A stretch of DNA of 64,000 bases from Aegilops tauschii subsp. strangulata (GCF_002575655.3 NC_053035.3:500308601-500372600); one strand, 5' to 3'; positions 34,361-46,399 are shown, numbered from the stretch's first letter. Numbers and translations are program-made. Notes: generated from the letters alone by a model not told the origin.

Positions 34361-34766
34361 TAGGCATCAAACATCAAGAAAATTGCATTGCCAATGAAGA
34401 AAGATAACTGAAGCATAAATGGGTCATTACCTGCTTCAGGAAGCATGCAAACTGAGCCTTCCACAAAACTCTGCATTTTGCTTACAATCCTTTTACACAT
34501 CAGTCTCCATGTTCGGCAGCCAGCTGCAGAAACACTCACACTCTTCCTACAAGGCCATGTAGATTCACAGGCCTCCAACCAATTCAGGATGCTAGCTAGC
34601 GCCCTGCTGTTGCTCTGGATTACAGGCACAAGGTCATGCAACTCACAGACAGCGCCATGAGATTCCCAACTCTGCATATTCATCAGTAATAAAAGGGCCT
34701 GTTGAGCAGCTGATTGTTGGTAAAACAGATTGGCCGCACAACCTGACAGATTCAAACTGTTTGTGA
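34361..34766 (-). other. 3' flank or UTR of NLR2
   Basis: A 131-codon minus frame is open here (34360-34755), but it has no recognisable domain. Its end nearest NLR2 matches the NLR1 3' flank. I read it as 3' UTR, not as a separate gene. Confidence 0.4.
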
Positions 34767-37700
34767 CTATTCAACGGAAGGGTGGTTGGGGTGCAGTGAT
34801 AAGGCATCCCTGAACGCAGAAACCATGGTTGCATCATGGTTGAGATCCCGATACGGTCTGATCTTCTGGAGGCATAACAGGTGCTCCATCCCAATTGGTA
34901 CACTGCCACCCCACTCCCCGCTATTAAGACTGAGGGTCCGTAGGTTGGGCATGGCCCCCATCTCGAATCCCAGGTATGCCATAGCGTCTTCCTTAGGCCA
35001 AAAATGGAAGTACTCCAGAACGGGGAATAGTCCCGTGCCTAGTATAGCCCTTTCTTTAGGGATATGTGACGGAATGAATATGAGTTTGACGAGGGAGGGA
35101 AGCTCTCCTAGAAGACGAACCTCATCAGTCGAGGTCTCCTCGACACGCAGGCTGAGGATGCGAAGGCAATGGAGACCGCCCATCCATGTGGGAACTCTAC
35201 GGAAATTCAACACCAGCACTTTCAATTCCTCGATATGTTGGAAAGGATTGGATAATGAGCCCATCTGGCTATGGATTTCTGTACCAGGCCCATTGAATTG
35301 AAGATGTTTGAGGTTACAGAGCTTTCCAATGGAGCAGACCAAAGCATCAAGTTCTGGCTTCTCCAAAGACCACAGAATGATTGTTAGGTCCCTGAGATTG
35401 GTCAGCTCGCCGAGACCTATAATACCGTTCATCCCATTCAATTCCCTCTGGCCGTTCCGCATGCCTACCGGCATCCTCAGGCTGTTCAGTGATTTCATAT
35501 TCCCAATCCATTCAGGCAGCACCCCGTGGTTGCAATACTCAATATAAAGATAGGACAAGCGGGACAAATGGACTATATCTGAGGGAATGCTCTTGAGCTC
35601 TGAATCAATGTGCAGTGTCTCCAAGTAAACAAGCCCTTGAAGTTCAGCAGGGAGCTGCACGAAATCTGGTCCCCGAACATACAAATATCTCAACTCAAAC
35701 AATTGGCTGATGGCGGTAAGGTCAAGGGTACCCTCATCTTCCCCAACACTGCCTTGATCAATCCTTAGCACCCGGAGATACTTGAACAACACAAGAGGAG
35801 GCATGGATTTCCCAAACAGTGTAAATGACCGTATTTGTGATAGGTTAACAGTAATAGTTGGGTCGTATGTTGCTCCACCACCAGCCATCGAGCTCAGAGA
35901 TAATCGACGGACCTTATACTTGCAGCCATGCAGTCTTGCCATGCCTTCATAACTGTATGCCACACTTAAAAAGTTATTTCTATCACACTTGCTTACGATC
36001 AAATCAAGCATCAGATCATGTACTTTGCAAGAAAACACCTCTCCATAACTTGTTTCACAAAGCTGAATCATGCTTCTATTGATAAGTTCATTGAAATAAT
36101 TCCTGCCAACAGCCTCCAAATCTTGCCCATGCAAGTTACCTACAAGGCCTTCAGCTATCCATTGTCGAACAAGATCGTCCCGTGAGATCACATAGTCCTC
36201 AACATACATACCAAGGTATAAAAAACATGCCCGCAGATAAGCAGGAAGATGCATGTAGCTAAGGTTTAATATACTCTTCATCTCTTCCAAGGAGGGATTT
36301 GTGGCAGAGTGGGCACCCAGAGAATCCCTTATACTCTCCCAGCCCTTCCTTGATCTTTCTTGACTGGCTAATAGGCTACCTATTGTGATAATTGCAAGAG
36401 GCAGCCCATGACACTTCTTTAAAATCTCAGTCATGACTTGTTCCAATTGGGGTGGACAACCATGTTCGGACCCAAATACTCTGTTCAACAATAACATTCT
36501 TGAGTTTTCTTCGCTGAGAGGTTCCAATTTGTAGATGCCCTCACGGTCATTCTGACAGGCTGCACCAGCCACAACTTCCACTCGCGTTGTGACTATTACT
36601 CTACTTCCATTACCCTCTTCTGGAAACACGCACTTAATAATGTACCATGCTGATTCATCCCACACATCGTCAACAACAATAAGGTACCTGTTCAAATGTT
36701 TGTAAAGGTTAATTACATTATAATATAATATGATTAAATTATAGACGAAATCATCAAAATATGGACAAATAGTTTCCAGCAAAAAGGAATATGGAATTTT
36801 CCAAGAAGCTGCGAATTATCATAATGAATGGATGGAAAAGTAATACCAAAGCATATAATTGCCCATGTCTACCACAAAGGCCCAAAAAAGAAAAGCAATC
36901 ACAAATCTTGCACGCCTGGACAAAGAATCAGTACCAGATATGTGAATTTGATGTCATAGCTCGATCTTTAGATCAGCTATTTTCAGAAAAAGAAAAGGTG
37001 TGGAGTGGAGGTATGTTTAATCCTAAATGTACAAATGTCAAAACTTCCAACAAGTTTAGCACATGTGTCACATAGACATTCAATAGCCTGTCTTTAAAAA
37101 AATCTCTTCTCACTGAAGGCACATGGGTTTAACATGTTTCTATTACCCTATCAATTATGACACTAGCTGGAAATATAGCAATAATTTATTGGTTTTTCTG
37201 AAAGATGTATTTTTTGTACATGTTTTCTCTCTGACTTTAAATTTCTATCATAACCGAACAGGCAAAATGCAGCTTGGATGGACAAATATCAGTACGAAAT
37301 GTACATTGACCAATTACTTAGCTCAAAATTAACAAGTTTTGCCCATGCAAGTGGCTGTCAATAGTATATGTAATACCTTTTCTCTTTCAGATAATTCCTT
37401 ATCTCTTTAATGATGTCGTCAACCTTACGAGCACGAGACGAGACAGGGTTGTTCATCCCTAGTTTATATTGTAAATTGTTGAGTAGCTCACTCATATCAG
37501 GCCTCTGTGAAACTGAAAAGAATGCCTTGCAATCGAATTGCGAGTCAATCTTGTCATACACCTGCTTGGCAAGTGTAGTTTTACCAAGACCACCAAATCC
37601 AACAACTGACACCACCTTGAGTTTCTTCTGAGTATCCATCAACTGAGTCACAACCTCCTCCCTTGGGCCATCAATGCCAACGAGAGTATCCGCCTCCTGG

Positions 37701-38176
37701 TATATCGCTCGCAGCCGAGGGTCAACAACGACAGAGCTAGATGCAGGCTTCCAATCATCAATCTTATACCTCTCGCGCCGATCATTTGCCTCCAAGGCAA
37801 GAGTCTTGAGCTCTTCCATTCGGTCGGCTATTCGAAGGCGTTGTCGAAACTTCTTGATGAATTGAGTAATCTTCTCTATGAAGCCTGCCTTGGCATCATC
37901 AGCTCGAAATTGGTGCATGAAGTCGTCGATACAATTCTCCATGTCATAGGACATATCCCTAACATGATCCACCCAGTCCTTGGCGGTTGGGTCGAGCTCA
38001 TCCACGAGCTCCAACTTGTGAAGAACAGCCTTCATGGCGCTGAGTTCCTTCTCGAGGAACGAGGCCTGCTTCCTGACCCCTGTGAACTTGCCGTACTCTT
38101 CTCCCATCAGCGCGTTGAGCTTGCCGATGAGGGGGTCCATCACCCCACTCGCCACGGTCACGATTTCGTAAGCCAT
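34767..38176 (-). CDS. NLR2: CC-NB-ARC-LRR disease resistance protein (two coding exons)
   Basis: Paralog of NLR1 and likewise an intracellular immune receptor. Coding exons: 37377-38176 and 34767-36687; intron 36688-37376 (689 nt), at the same split Arg codon as NLR1. The protein has 906 residues. Coiled-coil Rx-type N-terminus with YDMENCIDDFMH; P-loop GFGGLGKTT at 193-201; kinase-2 YLIVVDDVW just after the junction; GLPLAIITIGSLLA; CFLYLGMYVEDYVI, where NLR1 has PEDFEI; KVHDLMLDLI as MHD; LRR region to the end (HPNHPSVE). No break is seen. The ATG is directly preceded by ttgcttcacag, a good acceptor, so a 5'-UTR intron is likely. Differences from NLR1 are spread over the whole protein, including the LRR. 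Confidence 0.93.
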
Positions 38177-38581
38177 CTGTGAAGCAAGAGTTAGTGTGGC
38201 TTTTCCGATAAAGACATGTATTTTTCAGATAATACAGCAACGTCTGTGAACTAAGTCTGCAGATAGGTCCATGACAATACATTTTTGTTGTTGTTGAATA
38301 CTCCCTCCGACCCAAAATAAGTGTCACTAAATTTTGAGACGGAGGGTGTAGTAAAACAGTACATAGGGTTCAGAACGATATACTGGATTTAGATGGGTTC
38401 ACAACAATACAACAACACATTTGGCAGATGGGTGAATTAATAAAGTGCTAAAATTTCTTATAAGCAGTAAGTACAGCATAAGTGGCACTGAATCTACTCC
38501 ACACACACACAAACAAAAAAAAAGCGTGTTCAGCTGAATTAACCCTAATGAAGGAGAGGAGGCGGACGATTGGTCAGTTAC
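38177..38581 (-). other. Probable 5'-UTR intron of NLR2
   Basis: The acceptor ttgcttcacag abuts the ATG at 38176. A donor-like cacatcag/gtaactgacc lies at 38582/38581. The interval (405 nt) contains a MITE remnant. It is inferred from splice signals only. Confidence 0.5.
38301..38346. mobile_element. Short Stowaway-type MITE remnant in the NLR2 5' intron
   Basis: The end ctccctccgacccaaaataa is inverted as attttgagacggaggg within 46 bp, with TA at the left flank (38299-38300). It appears to be an internally deleted element. Confidence 0.65.
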
Positions 38582-38760
38582 CTGATGTGGGCACGTAGAT
38601 GGGGATGTCGGGAAGGCTCCACGGGTGAAGGAGAGGAGGCGGACGGGGATCGGGCGGCGGCGAGCCGGAAGCGGAGGAGGCGGTCGGGGAAGGAAGCGGA
38701 TCTGGATTGTGTGTGCTAGCAAGGAGAAGGGACGCTGGAAGGCACTACTAGAGGAGATGA
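38582..38760 (-). other. Probable non-coding first exon of NLR2
   Basis: The GC/CT-rich minus-strand sequence (cgccgcccgatccccgtccg and ctcctctccttcaccc) ends at a good donor at 38582. Composition and position suit a plant 5' UTR. The transcription start is uncertain, and no TATA box is clear upstream. Confidence 0.4.
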
Positions 38761-38940
38761 GCCAGTCAGTGGGAGTGAGGAGTGAGTGGCGAGGAGTGCT
38801 CGACGACGACCCCACGCGACGACCGACAAGACGACTTGGCTGCCTCGCGAACCAGGCCCACTTCCGCACGTTCTCCCTCACGGCCCAGCCCACTGACTAA
38901 AATTAAGAAACTGCAAATAAATCACGTAGGCACATTTCTT

Positions 38941-38969
38941 CCCCCCCCCCCCCCCCCCCCCCAAAAAAA
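38941..38969. repeat. C22-A7 homopolymer tract
   Basis: 22 consecutive C residues (38941-38962) are followed by seven A residues. The complementary strand is a 22-G run able in principle to form G-quadruplex. It lies just upstream of the NLR2 first exon. Confidence 0.9.
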
Positions 38970-39040
38970 CGTCAGCACATATACTGTATCATATATTCTC
39001 AGAAAATAAAACATACAGTGTATCATGCTAAAAACACATA

Positions 39041-39200
39041 CTCCCTCTGTTCCTAAATACTTGTCTTTCTAGGCATTTCAATAAGTGACTACATACGGAG
39101 TAAAATGAGTGAATTTACACTCTAAAATATGTTTACATACATCCGTATGTGATAGCCATTTGAAATGCCTAGAAAGACAAGTATTTAGGAACGGAGGGAG
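39041..39200. mobile_element. Stowaway-type MITE (160 bp)
   Basis: The ends ctccctctgttcctaaatac and gtatttaggaacggagggag are inverted, and the inversion extends inward for about 40 bp (cttgtctttctaggcatttc). TA flanks at 39039-39040 and 39201-39202. Confidence 0.9.
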
Positions 39201-39202
39201 TA

Positions 39203-40639
39203 TACTGTAGTGCATGATTTTTTCCTCGAGGACGATGCACGACAGGTTTCATGGTTGCTTTGGATTAGCGATATCTACTGTTGTTGGTCAGCCATTGGTC
39301 TTTGGTTTGGCCCTATTATTTGCACTTTTATAAATATGTTTCCTTCTTTCTATACATGTGATAGGTGTTGTGTTTCGCAAAAATGTGATCCTGATGAACA
39401 TAATGACTTGAGTCGACAAGCACGCTTAATTTGGTGTGCAATTCTTTCTTTCTATTGTGTTTTTTTGTATTCCAATCCCACACATCAAACAACATGGGCA
39501 AAAAGGAGTTAGGAGGTGTTCTACTCCATGTCTTGGCGAGATTTATACCCCCGCAACACATCTATGAGTTTGGTGAATAGTGATGCACTGCGGCGTCGAA
39601 GTTTGTGCTTTTTCTTCATCATTAAAGTCTCTTTTCAGTTTTCAGCATGTTAATATTAATTTAAGGGTGTGGCTATGTCTCAGCCAACTGAGGCTTAACA
39701 ACATCAGCATGACGTATTTGGTTTATTTGATTTTCCCACGTCACAAGGTTGTTGGGGGTTGTTGTTTTCATTTTTCTTTTGGGTTGTGTGTGGGCTAGTC
39801 AGGTTGTTTCCGTGTTGTTCTTTTTTGGGCTGGTCTTGTTCACAAGCCTTTTATTTATTGTTTTATTTACCTTTTATTCATTGTAGTTAGTCTACCGGCT
39901 GAGGCACTCTATATTGGAGTGTCGCCCACCTTGGACAGCCAACAAAAACCACGCCTCCAACTTGGGGCCAAGCAGCTGAGAGTTAATGTAGTATTTTTCA
40001 TTTGCGAAGTAGTCTGCATTGTTGGATAATGATAATATAGCTCGTGTAGTACATGAGTACTAGGAAATAGTATTTTGTGAGTATGTGGCCTTTTAAATGA
40101 AAGTTAGATAAAATCAAAACTTTGACACCTTCAGGCTAATTTTTTAATAAAACATAAACTATTATTTTGCTTGAACAAAACAACATATGAGAATAAATGT
40201 TGTTAAAATTTTAAATATGCACCGTGCGCATGTTTTCTCCCATAGGAAAAAATATTGATATGAATAAATAAAATATTTCCCTATATTCCAAAAAGTGTTG
40301 TGAGAATAAATGTTGGTGCATATGTAAACAAATGTTCATGCATACACACAAAAAATGTTCATGAATATGAAAAATAAGTGTTTATTCATTTTTCTAAATG
40401 TTCATGAAAGATTCGAACGGTGCACGTACATTCCAAAGAATTTTTTATGAAATTTTAAAAAGCATACTAGCATATTTTCAAAATCTTCATGTAATTCTAA
40501 AAAATAATCCGCCTTTAAAAATCCATAAAAGGCTGCGTAAAAAATGAAAACAAAAACACATGCAATTGTGGTTGCGCGTGGGTATGCTAGAGGTGGGGAT
40601 ACCGTGCAAAAGATAAAATGAAAACAGAATAAAAAATAC
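39203..40639. other. Intergenic, no gene seen
   Basis: AT-rich sequence with short open frames that show no domain. 39620-39960 has T-rich text resembling a transposon tail. 40200-40480 is composed of aaatgttcatg-type low-complexity repeats. Nothing firmer can be said. Confidence 0.4.
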
Positions 40640-41506
40640 CACAGATTTGCAGTCATGTGAAAGACATGCGGTTGTAGTCGGGGCGACACTTTGACTTGCA
40701 TGCCTAGTAACAGACATGCAATTGCCCCATCCATGATAAAACATTCACAAAGTTGCAGTGAGGGGCGATGCTTGCAGTTGCATGCCTAGTGGCTGACATG
40801 CAACCTCTCCCTCTAGATAAAACATCGCAGAGTTGCGGCTGGCGACGACGCTTATGGTTACATGTCTAGTGGCAGATATCTGATAACTCGTAAGTTTAGG
40901 GGATCTATCATATCCTTTTTAATAAATAAAAGTGTCGAATCCAAAGAGGAGCCGAAAAATATAGTAACAGAACTTAAAAAGTGGCAGCAAGAATCGTGTT
41001 GTCAGCTAGAAAAATGTTTAAACATAGAAATAAACAAAGAAAAACAAAGAAAAAGTGAAAATATAAATGAAAAAGAAAATCAACATCACGAAAATAATAC
41101 GGACACAAAAGGCATTATAAAGCACTTAAAGAATAAAGAATAGTAAAAAACATACAAAACACCACTAAGTTACAATTGTGTGGAAGACATGCAGTTGCAG
41201 TTAGGACGACAGGTGCAATTGGATGCCTAGTGGCAGACATGCACCTGCCCGCACGACTGAGCCCCCTTGACAAAACACAACATAGTGGCAGTTACGGGCG
41301 ACACTTGCAGTAGCATGCCTAGTGGCAGACAAATAACTGCCCCTCCCCGACAAAACACCACAGAGCTGCCGTCGCCTTGAAGACATGCAATTGCAAGTTT
41401 GCAACCAGAGGTAATATTTGCAACTACATGCCTAGTGGTAGACCTGCAACGACTCCTCTCTGACAAAACACCATAGAGTTATAGTCGGGACGGTACTTGT
41501 TGTTAC
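40640..41506. repeat. Degenerate tandem repeat, about 80-115 bp unit (left part)
   Basis: About six to seven units each contain agagttgcagtcgggrcgac, then ttgcatgcctagtggcagac, then a pyrimidine-rich cccctccccgacaaaacac. Units start near 40640, 40747, 40827, 41160, 41281 and 41355, and a last one at 41470 is cut by an insertion. An AT-rich stretch at 40880-41155 separates the third and fourth units. Confidence 0.7.
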
Positions 41507-42580
41507 ATTTTTTTTAGAAAAGGAGGATGACCCCCGGCCTCTGCATCTGGGAGATGCATGCGGCCATTTTATTGATTATTCTTGAGGACCTTACAAAGTA
41601 GTACAACAATATGCCTGAATCCGCCATCTTGGCAATATCTGCCGCTACTCCAATCCATATGATGAAGGGGTGCAAGCTGGGCCAAATACCCAGACCTCTC
41701 ACCTAAGCCTAACATCAAAAGCCGGAGGCCCCGACCGAGCCACATACCGGGTCCGAGGCACAAATCGGTCCGACGCACTCACATGTGCCGTCGCAGCCAT
41801 CTTCCACTGGTCCATCTTCAGAGAAGATTGAGGTGCCAACCTTGGCAGGTGCCTCCGCCATCGACGCCACCATGACGCCAAACGACCACCTCCACCTACG
41901 CGAGTTCATCTCCAAGCAACGGACGCAGATCCATGCTAGGATAGGGCCGCACCACCGCCGTCGCCCACCACCCACAAGCGCCACCAAGCCCCAAGGTTCC
42001 CAAAGCGGCGCCTTCAAGAAGGGAACGACGCCGTGAGCGCCGTCGCCGCCCAACAAAGTTAGGGTTTTCGCCCGGGAGACCTAGGGGAAGGGGAAGTGAG
42101 GGGATAGTCCATACCGACGCCTCCAAGGAGGGGAACGACGCCCTCAGGCGTCGCCATCGACGCGGCCGGCCATGGCCGACCAGGGATTTCTCCTGAACTA
42201 GATCCCCGCCATCAGCAGCGCCTCCTGTACAGAACCGGCGACCCAAGGAAGCGTGGCCCGACGAGGTTGGCCCGCACGCCGAACAGGGAAGGAGGGGAGG
42301 CGCCAGATCGCGCGCACCAGCCACTGCAGAAACCGCCGCCGGCCGCAACGACCACCGGATCCCGCCGCCCGCGCGACCGGGATGCCAGATCCACCGCCTG
42401 CACGGCTGCTAGCCGGATGTGCCTTGCCAATGAAGCCGCCGCTCCAGATCCGGGGTTCCCCACGCAGAGGCAGGGCAACCGAGGCCCCGCCGCCACCATC
42501 CTTGGCGCCCCGGGCTTGCCCGGCGGCTGCCTCAGGCGGCAGCGAGGAAGGGGCGGCTAGGGAGGAGGAGGGAGGAGGGT
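41507..42580 (-). mobile_element. Non-LTR retroposon, poly(A) end at left, inserted into the tandem repeat
   Basis: On the minus strand the sequence ends caataaaatgg, then gatgcagaggccgggggtca, then cctccttttctaaaaaaaa. This is a poly(A) tail with an upstream AATAAA, as in plant LINE or non-autonomous retroposon 3' ends. The flanking repeat unit resumes at 42580 where it broke off at 41506. The body is GC-rich and holds no recognisable RT, and several frames overlap there without domain support. Confidence 0.55.
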
Positions 42581-42760
42581 CTAATGGCAGATGTGCAACT
42601 GCACCCTCCTCACAAAATGCTATAGAGTTGCATTCGTGTTGAAAACATGCAGTTGCAGTCTAATGTGGCACTTACAGTTGTGTGCCTAGTTGTAGAGATG
42701 CAACTACCCCCTCTCCCCGACAAAACAAGACTGAATTGCAGTCAAACATGCAGTTAAAGT
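42581..42760. repeat. Degenerate tandem repeat (right part)
   Basis: Two further units (ctaatggcagatgtgcaact, then atagagttgcattcg, then gttgtgtgcctagttgtaga) follow the retroposon. They show that one array was split. Confidence 0.65.
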
Positions 42761-43027
42761 CCGGACAATTGTACGACCACATGACAATATTTTTAATTTC
42801 AAAACTAAAACTATTGTTCGATAAAAAAAAACTAATGTGAAACAAAAAATGTAATAATAATAATAGAGAAAAAAGGAAAAATAAAAATAAAAGAACCAAA
42901 AGGAAAACCACAACTATAAAAACGAAAATGCATGAAAGAGGGGCGCAAGAACACGAAGGCCTCGCGTCCCATCCCTTCGGTGCAACAGAAAAAGTAAAAA
43001 AAAACTCGATAGACAAAGAGAAAGTGA

Positions 43028-43690
43028 AGCTCCTATATCAGGGAGACCCTATTTGACGAACGCACATGAGAGAGCACGAATGGGCTGGCCCATCGAGAGG
43101 TACCGCGGGACGTAAAAAGACAGCAAAAACAAACGACGTCGCGAGAATTCAAACACGAGACCGACCGCTTGTGATTGCAAGCTCACAGCCACTCCACCAA
43201 ACAAGCTTTGTTGTCTGTACAGCAGCGCGCAACCTAAAGTTTGAAAATTTTGAACAAAAACATTGCAAACACTTTTTTTAAAACAAGAACATGTTTGGAA
43301 ATGCCCAATTTTTTTTGAAAAACATAAATATTTTCTAAATTTATGAACACATTTTTTAAACACAAACATTTCTTAAACTTTTAAACTTTTTTAGAAACAC
43401 GAACAGATTTTTAAATTTCCGAACAATTTTCAAAAGAAACAAAAAACGAAAAATGAAAAAATGAAAAGAAACAGAAAACGGAAAACAGAAAAAAAAGAAA
43501 TGAAACAGAAAAAAAAACCAAAAAACTGGTATAAAAATAAAAAAAAGGTACTGGGAAGATGGTTCCCAAAACCGGCTGCCTCGCTGGGGAAGTGGGCCGG
43601 CCCAATTGTCGCAGGCGGGGGATAGCCGCTGCGAATGCTCGACATTTTGACGCAGTTAGCATCAAATAAGATTCCCCCTATATCGTGACC
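43028..43690. mobile_element. Possible small Mutator-like element
   Basis: The left end atatcagggagaccctatttgacg and the right end, inverted, atatagggggaatcttatttgatg resemble each other in an interrupted way (about 24 bp). The interior is low-complexity A-rich, as in many grass non-autonomous MULEs. No target duplication could be found, so the class is uncertain. Confidence 0.35.
43138..43205 (-). other. tRNA-like (A-box/B-box) segment
   Basis: The minus strand has tggtggagtggctgtgag, resembling a pol III A box, and 35-40 nt later gtttgaattct, a weak B box. It is probably a tRNA-derived piece of a repeat and not a tRNA gene. Confidence 0.35.
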
Positions 43691-43789
43691 TACACGCCAG
43701 GTTCTTCCAAGCGCATACCACCTCGCGTACACCGCGCGCCCTTTTAGGCCAGCCCATGTGCGGGGCGGGACGTCACTTGTGTTTTTGTT

Positions 43790-44165
43790 TTTTCTATTTT
43801 ACTTTTCTTAAAAAAATAATTCATCATTGCAAAATAAATGCTATAATTGGAAAAATTGTGAATTGTGAAAAAATGTTAGTGAATTCAAAAGATGTTTAGG
43901 AAATGATAAATGCTCATCATTTCAAAAAAATATCGAAAATAATCAAAGAATATGCAGAAATTTTAAAAATGTTCTGAAAATTTTAAAAATATTCACAAAC
44001 TTCAAAAAAGATCACTGATTAAAAAATTATCCATGAATTCGAAAAAGGTCATCAAATAAATGCTCCTGAATTTCAAAAGTTGTTTGAAAATTTCAAAAAA
44101 CATCCGCCTATGCAAGAAACTTGTTCATGAATTCCAAAAAATGTATGCAATTTCAAAAGGGAAAC
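43790..44165. repeat. Low-complexity aaatttcaaaaaatgttc repeats
   Basis: AT-rich degenerate repetition of ttcaaaaaa, attttaaaaa and ttcatgaatt motifs. Similar text recurs at 44880-45080 and 47060-47600. No gene. Confidence 0.6.
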
Positions 44166-44430
44166 TATTCCCATGAGCCGGTGGATGCATCGATCTTCCC
44201 CATCAATAGACACGTGCCCTTGTGGTCCAAAGCAACACATGCCCCTTCTCTAGAAACATCACGAACATTGCATCTCCTTCCCCGCCTCTTTATGCCTGTT
44301 TGCAGCCATGGCCACCACTCGAGTGCGCACGCCCGAGTACCGCTCTAGCCACCATCAACCCAGTTGCGCCGCTCCAGCCTCCCGTCTCGCTCTCTGCTGT
44401 CGCTCCGGCCGGCGATGCATTTTATAATTT

Positions 44431-44765
44431 TTGCAACAAGAACCTTGTTGCAGAAGTCCTTCCGCAACATCTTTGTTGCATAAATTTCTTGATTCACACA
44501 TCACACGACTTCATAAATTTTCAATGAAAAATCTCCGCAACATCATTCATGCAAAAGTCCTCCCACAACATTATCTATGTTGCAAAACGTAAAGGCAAAA
44601 AATCCCGCAACACTGCCTTTGTTGCAAAAGTCCTCCTACAACATCATCTATGTTGTAGAAAAAGGTGAAGATGAAAATAAATAAAAATCAAGCAAAATAA
44701 CGCTTCCGGTGTTTTTGCAACAAAATTGTTGTTGCACAGCGAGCTACGCAACATCTATCTCGTTG
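44431..44765. repeat. Degenerate gcaacat/atgttgc hairpin repeats
   Basis: Several units of the form ccgcaacatc, spacer, tgttgcaaaagtcctcc occur at about 44431, 44463, 44535, 44573, 44605, 44635 and 44717. Each is a short inverted repeat. This is likely a terminal part of a DNA transposon, class unknown. Confidence 0.55.
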
Positions 44766-45084
44766 CTATCGTGACACACCTCATCAAGGAAATCTAACGG
44801 CTATATGTGGCTCAATCCAGTGGCGCACGTTGCGGTTGATGTTTTCAATTAATCTACCGGCAGACGCGTAGCGCTCCCCATTTCAGAAGATGTTCTTGAA
44901 TTCAAAAAATGTTCACGAATTTGTAAAAAAATGTTCACTAATTTAGAAAAAATTCTCAAATTCTTAAATATGATGAAAGTGTTTCAAAGTTGATGAATAG
45001 GTTTCGAATTCAAAAAATATTCACCCAAATTGGAAAAACAGTGTTCCAATTTCAGAAAATGTTCAGCAATTTGAAAAAATAAAA

Positions 45085-46394
45085 TTGAAAGATAAAGGGA
45101 AAAGAAAGAGAAAAGGAGAAAATTATACCAAACAAATAACAAGAAAAAAAAGAGAAAAACCAGTTTGGCACGGTTTTGCTTCCGCAAGAAGCATAGTTTT
45201 GCTTCCGGAAGTGGAAAAAGTGATTTTTTTTTCTTCCGTGAGAGGCACGACCATGTCTCTAGAAAACAAAAAAAAATGTGTTTTATTTTTTTCCTTCGCA
45301 AGAGGAATCCAACGGTGAAAACAGTTTGAGATTTGGACGCACGATTTAAAAGATAAAACATTTTGAATAAAGGGATCTATGGAAAAAGGGTAAAACTCAC
45401 AGGTTGCGAAAAGTGCTACTTGTCGCAACCTAGGGAGGTGGAAATGATCTTTGAAAGGAATACTCCTCAATTAGTGATTTCGGGGAGCCAGGGGGTACAC
45501 GTGTGGTTGCTCGCGTGCGACCTACCCGTAATAGGGGACGCCAAGAAAAAGGGCCCCTTGCCCTAACTCACACACAGCCCACCACACAAAAAAGTCCACC
45601 CCGACAGAAAAAACATTACACTGGGCATGCCCAACACCAGTACCTCCCCTACATGGGCCAATAACATAAAATAATCCGCAGGTCCATCTATCAAAGAGAT
45701 CAATGCTTGGAGAAGCATTTTAGCAGCTGTGTGGTAAACTTTGAAGGACGTGCATCAAATCATGAAGCCCATAATCTGGCCAAATATTCTCTTTTGCTCA
45801 ATCTGGGTCGCCATTTGTGGCTTTCGGTTTCTCATGACCTGCACACAAGCACGGTGTGGTCGAGCAAGGCGTGAGTAGGTGCATTTTTATGGCGCGAAGG
45901 TGTTGGATAGGGCTCACGATGCACGGCCATGCAAGCAAGGAAGGGACGGCACACGTTAGTTTTTTTTTTACCACCGCTACTTGGGTATGTCTCCTCCTCC
46001 TCCTTGTCCCACTCGGACAGGTCACACAGCCAGAAAAATCAGTGAAGACGTCCACCATACATAAGAAATACTAGCAAAAGAGCTCTTGCATTGCAACAGA
46101 ATGATAAAATTGAGCCGTTGTGCATGTCTCCTCCGCTCCTTCTTGCATTGCGTCTGGACGTCTTTGTACATTTATCATGGGCGCACATAACCACAATTTA
46201 CGAAGCTAATCGTTGAGGCAGCTGATGATTCTCATACAACTCACAACGTGTATAAACTGATGTGATTTGGTTTAAAGGGGCGAGGTGGAACTAATTTTTC
46301 GCCGAGCCATAGTATGGTACACGGGCTACAGAGGTAAAAGAAGGACGTGGCCCGAAGCTGCTATATGAACCTTTTTTCTTTACTAAGGACACGT
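45085..46394. other. Intergenic, no gene seen
   Basis: No frame here has a recognisable domain. 45150-45320 repeats the words cttccg-gaag and caagaagca on an A-rich background. The rest looks unique. Confidence 0.4.
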
Positions 46395-46399
46395 GGCTA

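Noticed and set aside
34360..34755. 131-residue minus-strand frame next to NLR2
   Set aside because: No recognisable domain. It lies where the 3' UTR is expected, and only its end matches NLR1's flank.
5712..38176. Integrated decoy domain (for example HMA) in either NLR
   Set aside because: Both proteins end shortly after the LRRs with no extra domain, and the 3' flanks do not encode one.
41700..42642. Overlapping GC-rich frames of 95-150 residues
   Set aside because: They fall inside the inserted retroposon and have no RT or gag motif. They look like untranslated sequence.
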